From contig OW388293.1 of NCBI GenBank assembly GCA_936450465.1, positions 48,226,040-48,290,039 of the forward strand: a stretch of DNA of 64,000 bases, read 5' to 3'. Under the pieces are notes generated by a model. The model did no database searches. It saw nothing but the letters and a program-made list of their open reading frames with translations, and was not told where the DNA came from. A program made the position numbers and the translations under genes. Below, one piece after another: positions 33,013 to 41,635 of the stretch (within the stretch, counting starts at the first letter, position 1; each line of letters opens with the position of its first letter). The stretch is from Gibbula magus. Its lineage: Eukaryota; Mollusca; Gastropoda; Trochida; Trochidae.

Positions 33013-34954
33013 CTCGTGGGTGGCCCCCGAGCTGCCTCCACAGGTTGTCCCGGCGTGGGAAGGGCCAGTGGGAGGTCGACTCTCTCGGTTTGTGGCCAAC
33101 TGGGCGCAATTGGGGCTCGATCCTTTCGTCTGCAAGGTTTTGGAGCGGGGGTTTCGTATTCCCGTGGCACACCGCCCCCCGCTAACCTGTTTTCCAACAG
33201 AGAGGCCGCTAGAACGAGATCGGCTCGCACTGACGCTGGAACAGGTGGAGACACTCATCTCCAAACGGGCGGTGGAGGAACTCCTGCCCCAAAACCTCAC
33301 TCCAGGATACTACTCTCCGGTCTTCGTGCGACCGAAGCGAGACCCGAAAAAGTGGCGGCTGATCCACGACTTGAAGGAGTTCAACCTCTCCTTCCTAGAG
33401 CGGCCGCCATATTTTCGTCTCTTGACCGTACCATCAGTGATGCGGTTGCTGGAGCCCTTGGATTCGATGATATCCCTCGATCTGCAGGACGCGTATCTGC
33501 ACATTCCCATCTACCATGGCGATCGCAGATACCTCCGTTTTGTCCTGGCGGGTCGCCACTTTCAGTGGAACGTTCTACCGTTCGGGATATCGTCGGCTCC
33601 ATGGCTTTTCACTCGCGTGACCCAGCCCATCGTCCAATACCTTCATCGAGTGGACGTGCAGTTCGCGATGTATCTGGACGACGGGTTCACTCACAACAGA
33701 TCCCCATCTGTTCTGGAGGCGCAACGAGACTTTGTGATAACGTTGTTCAGGCGGCTGGGATGGCTAGTCAACCTAGACAAGTCAGACCTGGAGCCAACGA
33801 CGTCGCTGGTTTTTCTGGGAGCTCGCCTGGATACCGTGACCTACAGAGCTTTCGTCACTACAGAACGGATGGGGCGCTACAAAGATCTCCTGGAATTAGC
33901 ACTCCGGGAGCCGCTGTCACTCCGCAAGTGGCAGAGGCTGTTGGGGTTCTTGAGCGCAACCCAACACTTCACTCGAAGGGGTCGGTTGCAGCTCAGGCCC
34001 CTGCAGATTTTCGTAAACACGCACGTCAGGGAGAAGACTTGCCGTCATGTCTTCCCGATTCCAACCGAGTTGAGACACCACCTCTCCTGGTGGCAGCAGG
34101 AGTCCAACGTGCTGGGGGGAGTGCCCCTCAGGCAGCCCCCAGCGACGTCTCAGCTATACGTGGATGCCTCCACCCAGGGGTGGGGAGCCCACCTAGATTC
34201 AGACCAAACGGCGGGGGTGTGGTCGTCAGCGCAATCACGACGCCACATCAACGTCCTCGAACTGGACGCCATAAGGCTGGCGATCAGCCATTGGTCAGGT
34301 CACCTGCGGGGGCAGGTCCTGTGTGTTCACACGGACAGCTCAGCGGCGGCCTGGGCCATAAACAAGCAGGGGTCAACCAAGGCAGACTCTCTACTTCAAC
34401 TGGTGGCGGAGCTGTTTCACCTAGTGGACAGTCTCGGACTCTCTCTCAGGGCGGTGCACATCCCAGGAGCCAAGAACGTCCTGGCGGACGCCTTGTCTCG
34501 GCCGGACAAACCTCCTTCGACGGAGTGGATGTTGCACCCGAGGGTGTTCGAGAGTCTGTGTTTGAGGTTCGGCAAACCTCACATAGACCTCTTTGCGACT
34601 CGGCTCAACCACCAGTTGCCGACGTACGTGTCCCCCGTACCGGACCCGGCCGCGTGGGCTCTCGATGTGCTCGCGTTAGGATGGGAGGGGATGGTCGCCT
34701 ACGCCTATCCCCCTCACGCCATCCTGAGTCACGTGGTGGCGAAGGTACAGGAGACACGAGTACTTCAACTCCTACTCATAGCTCCGTTGTGGCCAGCCAG
34801 GGCCTGGTACGTTCCCCTGAGGAGGATGTGCCGCCAAGACCCTGTCCCCCTCCCTCTGAGATGGGACCTATTGACGAGCAAACCAAGCGGGCGGGTTCAC
34901 GAGAACCCCCAGGCGCTCCACCTTCACGCCTGGTTTGTCTCCAAAGGGGGTTGA
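32891..34954 (+). CDS. DIRS reverse transcriptase / RNase H polyprotein
   Basis: 687 codons in frame 2. The RT domain (about residues 125-330) has SPVFVRPKRDPKKWRLIHDL, SLDLQDAY with catalytic Asp197, LPFGISSAPWLF, and YLDDG at 261-265 (Asp263, Asp264). The RNase H domain follows with YVDASTQGWG (Asp425), VLELDAI (Glu457), VHTDSSAAAW (Asp482) and NVLADALSR (Asp533), the full D-E-D-D set. The last 140 residues (HIDLFATRLNHQLPTY, APLWPARAWY) fill the place where DIRS elements are reported to carry a methyltransferase-like domain; I cannot confirm that fold. It copies the element RNA to DNA and removes the RNA strand. The start at 32891 lies inside gag; ATG 32987 is an alternative in the same frame. 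It overlaps the recombinase ORF at its 3' end. No protease or integrase, as expected. Confidence 0.95.
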   Translation: MGVGRTEVVTSMPAPLPSTPPRREVSVAGAAHMEVPRGSSDSWVAPELPPQVVPAWEGPVGGRLSRFVANWAQLGLDPFVCKVLERGFRIPVAHRPPLTCFPTERPLERDRLALTLEQVETLISKRAVEELLPQNLTPGYYSPVFVRPKRDPKKWRLIHDLKEFNLSFLERPPYFRLLTVPSVMRLLEPLDSMISLDLQDAYLHIPIYHGDRRYLRFVLAGRHFQWNVLPFGISSAPWLFTRVTQPIVQYLHRVDVQFAMYLDDGFTHNRSPSVLEAQRDFVITLFRRLGWLVNLDKSDLEPTTSLVFLGARLDTVTYRAFVTTERMGRYKDLLELALREPLSLRKWQRLLGFLSATQHFTRRGRLQLRPLQIFVNTHVREKTCRHVFPIPTELRHHLSWWQQESNVLGGVPLRQPPATSQLYVDASTQGWGAHLDSDQTAGVWSSAQSRRHINVLELDAIRLAISHWSGHLRGQVLCVHTDSSAAAWAINKQGSTKADSLLQLVAELFHLVDSLGLSLRAVHIPGAKNVLADALSRPDKPPSTEWMLHPRVFESLCLRFGKPHIDLFATRLNHQLPTYVSPVPDPAAWALDVLALGWEGMVAYAYPPHAILSHVVAKVQETRVLQLLLIAPLWPARAWYVPLRRMCRQDPVPLPLRWDLLTSKPSGRVHENPQALHLHAWFVSKGG

Positions 34955-36021
34955 CAGGGGCGGGGTTTTCCAAGTCCGTCGCCGAAGCGGTCGCATCTTC
35001 GCAGAGACCCTCCACGAGGAATCTCTATGACGCCCAGTGGGGTGCCTTCGCCGCCTTCTGCGCGAAGGAGGGGTATGCTATCCAGGCGGTAACGGTCCCG
35101 CAGGTAGCTGAGTACCTGGTGTACCTACGAGAGGTGAGGAAGCTCAAAGCTTCCTCAATTAACACCAACCTGGCGGCGGTCATGTCAGTCCTTAGGAAGC
35201 GTGAGCCCCAGGTTGACATCTCGGTTCTTAAAGAACTTATTAAGACCTACCGGAATGAGGACGGGCGGAGGAAGCTCAGGCCTCCGGAGTGGGACCTGAC
35301 AGTGGTGCTCAACCATCTCAAGTCGGACCACTATGAGCCATTGACAGAGACGACTCTTCTCCGTCTCACCATCAAAACAGCCTTTTTGGTTGCGATGGGG
35401 TCCGCAGCCAGGATTTCAGAGCTTCACGCTCTCCAGGCGGACCTCTTGCGTTTTGAGGTGAGAGACGGTGGGTCGGCGTCACTGGGGTTAGCCCCTGAGT
35501 TCATCTGCAAGAACCAAGCCGCAGACGAAAGGGGTAGAACCTTTTCGTTACCGTCTCTTTCCGGTAGCATAGATCCGACGGACGAGGATCGGCTCCTTTG
35601 TCCGGTGAGAGCCCTGCGGATCTACACCGAAAAGACCAAGACACTACGTCAAGGGAGAAGGAAACTTTTTCTTCCGCACTCCCAGACTAGTGTTCGGGAG
35701 TTAGACAAGCGTCAACTCAGCGTCTATCTCCGCTCGGCAGTGTTGGACGCCTACAAGGCCGCGGGCCTCGACCCGCCAGCGAAGGCCAATCCACACGAGA
35801 TCAGAGCCATCTCGGCTACGATGGCTCTTCACAGTAACATGGCAGTGGCGGACATCATGGCCGGCTGTTTCTGGAAGTCGGGCCTGGTGTTCGCCAATCA
35901 CTATCTTAGAGACGTATCCAACGAGGACATGGAGGGGGTTCATCGGTTGGGCGCACAGGTGTACGCCCAGCAACGAGTTCCGTCGGCCTCGTACCGAAGA
36001 GGCCTACCCCCCCCTCGTTAA
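34861..36021 (+). CDS. DIRS tyrosine recombinase
   Basis: 386 codons from ATG 34861, chosen as the first ATG just before the recognisable domain. The same frame is open without a stop back to 33013, where it is antisense-like shadow of the RT gene. An N-terminal SAM-like core-binding region (STRNLYDAQWGAFAAFCAKE, about residues 60-80) is followed by the catalytic domain: Arg184 in AARISEL, His312 and Arg315 in NPHEIRAIS, Trp338 in CFWKSG (the His/Trp position), and nucleophile Tyr348 in NHYLRD. All expected residues are present. In DIRS elements this enzyme inserts a circular DNA copy by site-specific-like recombination, giving no target duplication, which fits the ends seen here. It overlaps the RT ORF by 94 bp in another frame. 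The protein ends in a basic Arg/Pro tail. Confidence 0.95.
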   Translation: MGPIDEQTKRAGSREPPGAPPSRLVCLQRGLTGAGFSKSVAEAVASSQRPSTRNLYDAQWGAFAAFCAKEGYAIQAVTVPQVAEYLVYLREVRKLKASSINTNLAAVMSVLRKREPQVDISVLKELIKTYRNEDGRRKLRPPEWDLTVVLNHLKSDHYEPLTETTLLRLTIKTAFLVAMGSAARISELHALQADLLRFEVRDGGSASLGLAPEFICKNQAADERGRTFSLPSLSGSIDPTDEDRLLCPVRALRIYTEKTKTLRQGRRKLFLPHSQTSVRELDKRQLSVYLRSAVLDAYKAAGLDPPAKANPHEIRAISATMALHSNMAVADIMAGCFWKSGLVFANHYLRDVSNEDMEGVHRLGAQVYAQQRVPSASYRRGLPPPR

Positions 36022-36054
36022 TTCGGCTGCTCCTTGGGCCAGTCTAGAGTATGC

Positions 36055-36060
36055 AATAAA
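36055..36060 (+). terminator. DIRS polyadenylation signal AATAAA
   Basis: AATAAA lies about 34 nt after the recombinase stop codon. It would end the genomic RNA before the internal complementary region unless read through, so an additional downstream site may be used. Confidence 0.5.
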
Positions 36061-36102
36061 CATAGTCTCGATGATTTTAGTGATGCGTTTGTTGTCTTTT
36101 CT

Positions 36103-36226
36103 TTAGTTGGTGACCACGCGGGTGAGAGTCCCTCCGGTTACGAGTTGGGTCAAGCTTAACCCTCCGGTTGACAGATGAACCCCATCGGGGTTCAGGCTGG
36201 TTACGCTGTAGTGGCTCACCAACTTG
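36103..36226. repeat. Structured DIRS 3' region
   Basis: AGTTGGTGACCAC (from about 36103) is nearly complementary to GTGGCTCACCAACT (to about 36224). The interval holds a small AACCCC-ATC-GGGGTT hairpin and repeated CCCTCCGGTT words. This may be a structured untranslated region. Confidence 0.5.
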
Positions 36227-36291
36227 ACTCTTGTTAAGACAGAGCTATCCCTCTTAGGGGCCTCTCGCTCCCCTCCACCTCTGTGGCAATC

Positions 36292-36385
36292 GGGCATATT
36301 GTTAACTATCACGGAGAGTATATTAAATAATAGTATGTTTTTGTTTAAACATCATTATTTATACTCACCGTTGATAGTTAACAAT
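36292..36385. repeat. DIRS internal complementary region
   Basis: 36292-36331 is the exact complement of the left outer end, and 36329-36385 is the exact complement of the right outer end (36571-36627). The two meet at AAT 36329-36331. Such a region is known from DIRS elements, where it is thought to template joining of the ends into a circle. Confidence 0.95.
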
Positions 36386-36439
36386 CGTAAGTTCCCTCCC
36401 GGCCTCCCCTCGGTCGCGTTCGGCTTCGTGTCTGTCCAT

Positions 36440-36627
36440 CAGAAGAAGCAATGGCCATATAAGGTAGGCCACCTGCCGGTGAGTGGTGAGTGCAGTTCAC
36501 TTGAGCGATAACTCTGTCTTTAAGCTGTGTAAAGATTGTCGGGATTAGACAGATTAGGATAATTGGGCATATTGTTAACTATCAACGGTGAGTATAAATA
36601 ATGATGTTTAAACAAAAACATACTATT
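36440..36627. repeat. DIRS right inverted terminal repeat and end
   Basis: 36440-36584 is the inverse of the left terminal repeat, with one small indel near its inner border. The outer 36585-36627 (ACGGTGAGTATAAATAATG ... CATACT, ATT) is specific to this end and is mirrored in the internal complementary region. Confidence 0.93.
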
Positions 36628-39600
36628 TGTCTTCAACAGACGACCGCTGTGGTTGTCTTTGTTATCATTGAATGTGTCAAATGAATAAATTATATCCTAT
36701 GGAGGAGAGCATAATGTATGTCACTTGGACACAGAACAGAAACATGTATTTTTTTAACAAACTGTGAACGGTTCATGCAAAAGTAAAGTCTGAAAGTATA
36801 TGACAAATACCATTTCCTGAAAGCTTTAATGCATTCATGTTACGTCATGTGCATATGCCATATCGACAATAATGAAGCCAAATACCATTGATAAAATATT
36901 TTCATCCCACTTACTTCTTTCTTAAGTTCGGACAATCTTTTCTAGAAGTTTGGTTTTAAACAAAAGCAACGAAAGTGAAAACTTTAAATAAAAAATCACA
37001 CAACCAACAAAAGTATTATCAATGAAGTTAATTTTTTGTCATGAAATTTGACAGCATATTTGAAATACAAGATCATACGAATCATCACCACTCAATATAA
37101 ATGGCACTGACGTATACATGTTTTTGAACGTCAAAAATACCAACAAATCTATTCAGACTGAACATACCTGTAGCTTACGTTAACTCTGTGAATTAACAAA
37201 TTAGAACATTCCTGCCCTGGTGATAGCAAATGGCTATCTTACTTCAGTTGTCAATGCTATTGTCATTGAAGAACCATTATCCAATTTAGAACATGACTCA
37301 ACCCAAACTCAAATTTGAATGTGATAAAACCAGAATGCAAAGAACAGAGAACAGCTAAATCAGAACACACTGGGGGTGCATGTGATGGTTTAGCGATTGA
37401 AAGTTTGGAACCTGATTAATCAAATATACCGGAGACATTAAGCCAGAGGAAAGTCATGTAGAAGGAAATTGCATCGCCAAATTAAGAAAATGCCTTTGTA
37501 TCGATTTTTAAACGTTAAGCATACTCCAAATGATTTTCGATGTCTTTGTTGTTCATGAATACCACATTTATTTTGCTTCTAGTAGCAATTAAGCTTTTTC
37601 CAAACACTTGTGGCAAACGTGCAATTTGTATACCTTATACACATCATAAAATAATTGATCATGTTTGTTGTGTTATGATTATCTTTCATCTCAAGCTGGA
37701 CCTCTTGTGCTCCATACTCCTTCAATTTCTTTGGACCAACCAGTTGATCAAATCAATCAATAAAACCTCTTTTAACTTCCTTTCAAACACATTCCTTTTA
37801 TTGTTCAAAGCAACTTTTTGCTATTTCTAATTCCTTAATTGTTAAATCAATAGACCAAATAAGGAAATCCAGTTCGATGATGGTTTCATGTTTAAACCAG
37901 AACAGTACAAAACCCGTATCTCTGGAGGTTGAGAAAAGATAACCTAGCTGGTTCCTGGTACCATTGATGTGATCAATATCTCTTTCAGATAGGCTTCAAA
38001 TCATGTTAAGGTGAGGTAACCACACCACTCAAATGGTAAAATCACATTAGATTTACTTTAAAATTGCTCAACATATCCACCTTCTTTCAGCAATAACGTG
38101 ATCAATATTTTCTAACTGTAATCATCATCCATCAGTCCTTTCTTTTGTTTCCAGTAAAGTCAATCACAAGGCTCCAAGTAATGGTCCTCTGGTTCGGTTT
38201 TATTGACTTCATCAGCCTTTTGAATGAACTTTGTAAACTTTGCGTGTAAATTGGAAGATATATCAAGATGTTAATGTTTCATCAATGGTATATCTTTCTG
38301 AGATATAATGATTGAATGGAACTTATATAGCACGGTTTTAAAAATCATGACAATAGTGTGTACGTATCTGTGCAAAGAAGGACCTAGTTGATGTGATACA
38401 TTGAATAAAATTGTAGTTGTAGACAGTTTATTATCAATTCATTAATCAAAGCATTCATACATGAACGGCTTTAACCTAATGAAAGGAGTAAACCATGGGT
38501 TATGGTAAAATGTGTGCAACACAAAAAACATTGTTATATTGAGCAACAGTAATTGATGAGGATGCCCTCCAGTCTTTGGACCAGTAAGATCCAACGAAGT
38601 CAGAATGTCACATGTAGATGTCACAGGTTTGTCTGTCACTATTTCATTTTAACCACGATAGTCCAGTAAAATATAGATTTAATTAGGACCAAATTCTTCC
38701 TTAATAAAACAATGAGTGATGAAGTATCCAGAAAGTCCTTCCAGCAAAGTCCCCTATTGATATTGATTGCAACTAATTCCACGATGTAAATCCAATTTTC
38801 CATCAATGAATGATGAATAAACCTGAACAGCCAAAAGCTTCTTCTGCAAGTCAAATGAGCATCTGATATTGACTGACTGGACCTGATATGAAAATTCGAA
38901 TGTGTCACCCGAAGGGTTTTGAAAGGTTTTATTTTACCCATGTTTCATATCTCTGAATGAATGTTAAACAAATATGTGGTTAAAGTGAAAAGGACATAAA
39001 ATATCCTCTAGAGGGAGAAGAATGATTAAGGTATATGTGTCATTAATCTCCTCGTGGTTGAGTGTTTATTGCAGGATTTCTTCCCACAGTTATACATCTC
39101 AGGAAATATAGTGTTATATTGTTTTGTAGTTTGTTGGCCTTAACATATTAACGAGGATTAATTTCTTATATCGATGAACACGTCATTTATTGATATGTTG
39201 CCTAACTGCTGCATTTACAACAATGAGCTATACAGCGATACCTAGGGTGAAACCTTGGAAATGATCTAGTTTGTATTACATCAATGAGTTAAACAGCGAT
39301 AAAGAGAGTGAAACGATTGAGATATTTTAGCTTCTATAACGTCACTAAGTGTTATTGAACACTTTGTTAAACAGAGTACAACTTCTGGATTAAGCTATTG
39401 GTTCTCTGCTTACAAAAGAAATAAAACCCGATCAATTGGTCTTGGAATGGTTAAATGAGATTCCTTAATTAACATTAATGGTTTTAAGACGGCCAGTTAT
39501 GTAATCATTCTCCTCAAGATAAATGAAGTCGCACACTTCAAAGTGACCCTTTCATGTTGGGGATTATGTCAGCAAAGAACGACCCTGGGAGAGTTGAATC

Positions 39601-41635
39601 TGGACAATATCAGAGACCTGTTTAGCTGCAGTTAGAAATCCGGATAAAGGATGGTAATGGTAAAAGGAAATCCATCGATGGAGATTTACATGGAAGTGAC
39701 GTTCGAGTTGAACATGTCTTCTCCTAATAAAATATCAATACAGTTCGTTTTGTGAGTATCAAGATGGTTTTAAATGAGAACAGTAATAATCATGGTTTAA
39801 TCTTAAAATTAAGGTGATATTTCACATTGTTTATATTCTTACCCACACAGACACAAGTATAAAATGGAAACGCTACCAACAACATTGCAGGATTTAATCC
39901 TTGAAAGAAGTATATAAACACCTGATTATAAAAGTTATAATAGTCAATTTCAGTTAGGCAATGTTCTGAGCATTCATCGAAACAGAACAATGGTTGATGG
40001 TAGTCATATTGCTTGCGTTTTGGAGAATGACAAAAAACCCTATCTTCCCAAAAAGGTTTCATTTTGAGATCATTAACTCTTGACAGAACAGGAAAAGATG
40101 ACAAACGCACTCATGCACATGTGTCGCATGGTCCTATTGAGCATTTTGGGTAGACGGTTTTAGAAGTTGAGAAGAAATTTGCAACATTGCCATTGATGGT
40201 TTTGTTTGTGGCATACTGTGACTAAATAACAAACAAGACTGAAACATAATTGGAGAGGCTCCAGAAAGCGCCTTTACTAATGTTTATCTTTATTCTATTG
40301 TTTAAACACCTGTTCATATTTCTGAATATTTTTTGTTATATTTGGTTAAGTAGTCTCCCTAACTAGGCGAGATACTATTCCTTATAAGTCAAGATGGCTA
40401 ACAACACTGCATCAATGAATTTAAATCCTACAAGGTATAGCTTTTTATTATTTACCTTTACAGATTCACCCGATACACTGGTACAGTTGTCAACGGTACT
40501 ACACCCCTTTGTTCTCCATAAAAGTCAGTTATCTTATGAACGTTTGTGTGGTGTTATTAATAACACATGCCGACTTCAACTTTCATTAGTCAATTAGTCA
40601 TACTATTTTTAATAGTTTAAAGCCTGGGTAAACAGAACAACAAAAAAGTAGTGTTAAAAATTCATCATAAAAAAGGAGCGCTTAACTAAGTTCCGAGTGT
40701 ATTTGTAATAACCTATGAGACCCTGCCTGGTTGAGCAGGGGCTGTGTGTGGAATAGTCACATAGTTTTGTGCTAGATATTAAGAGTTCAACCCGATCAGA
40801 AGGAACTGGCGAGCGTCCATAACGTTAAATCCAATGATGTTTTAATCAAGAGGAGTTGACAAATTTTAAAGAAATCTATTTCCAGTCCAATACAATTGAC
40901 TCGTTGTTACGACGGTACTTGGGGCGAGATAGTGCAGTGGTTAGCATGCTTGGCTTCGGAAACGGCAACTTTGTCTGTAGCAGAGAACTGTTCTACATGC
41001 AGAAAGGTTTGGGTGCAATGCTACACTGCATTTCAGCGTAGTACCACCCATGGTTTGCTAGTTCCAGCCGATGCTCGCAGGTTGTGTTTTAATCAATTCA
41101 GCTTACTATCTCTTCAGAAGAAAATGAAATAATAATCTTCTATCGTAAACAAATTTTAATTTAATCAGAGAATTCAAATACAATCCATGGCAAATGATTG
41201 ATAAAATCATCGTAATCTTATAAATAAAAGACATTGATTGCATATTCATTTAGATAAATACAATTCATAGATTGATGAAACAGTGTTCTTGTGAAATTGC
41301 CCTGAAGTATATTGAAATTAATTCACTGAAACCATAAAACATCAAAGGAATTAAAGGCATGTGTTGAAGATAAATTGCCTAACTTTGACAAATAAGATTC
41401 CTACTTGAACATTGCGACACAAACGAAACACAACAAAACATTTCTGTTGATTTATTAAATTTGACCTTTAAATGTGTGTGTTTTGTGGATTTTACAACGT
41501 TGATGAATACCCTTGTATCGTTTGTTTAGAATCCTTCCATAACATAGTGTTAATGCAATTAAAGATTTTGTATGTGGATATATTTAATTAAAATGTAAGA
41601 GACATTTGAAATAATTTTCCATTCATTATTAAAGC
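36628..41635. repeat. Tandem unit copy A, right part
   Basis: Continues the unit after the DIRS insertion, collinear with about 43353-48375 of copy B and 48376-53930 of copy C. AT-rich. Frames at 37540-37830 (plus) and 39790-40110 (minus) have counterparts at 44150-44434 and 46850-47104, but indels between copies are not multiples of three and copy C lacks them, so I do not call genes. A tRNA/SINE-like patch may lie at about 40920-41060. Confidence 0.85.

Larger units (their letters stand above)
30419..36627 (+). mobile_element. DIRS-type tyrosine-recombinase retrotransposon
   Basis: A GC-rich element of about 6.2 kb in AT-rich DNA. Order: left end and inverted terminal repeat, GC-rich leader, Cys-rich ORF, gag-like ORF, RT/RNase H ORF, tyrosine recombinase ORF, polyadenylation signal, internal complementary region, right inverted terminal repeat and end. 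Both outer ends meet the flank at ATT (30419-30421 and 36625-36627). The internal region at 36292-36385 shows the two ends joined through AAT/ATT, the circle-junction arrangement of DIRS elements. There is no LTR, integrase or aspartic protease, as is usual for DIRS. The three main reading frames have no internal stop, so it may be young. Whether it is active cannot be told. Confidence 0.95.

Noticed and set aside
32701..33300. 199-codon minus-strand frame and other antisense frames in the DIRS element
   Set aside because: They lie opposite gag and RT with no domain or start context, and are explained by the GC-rich composition.
33016..34860. First 615 codons of the 1001-codon frame as a protein of its own
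   Set aside because: It starts at a GTG right after the gag stop and overlaps the RT domain in another frame. Its Arg/Gly/Pro/Ser-rich composition is what GC-rich shadow frames give. Only the part from about 34861 shows a known domain.
38639..38941. 100-codon minus-strand frame in copy A and its partial match at 45308-45496
   Set aside because: The copies differ by indels that change frame and the shared part is short, as expected of duplicated non-coding DNA.
40920..41060. SINE head in copy A right part
   Set aside because: GATAGTGCAGTGGTTAGCATG resembles a tRNA A-box region, but no B-box follows, so it is only mentioned as possible.
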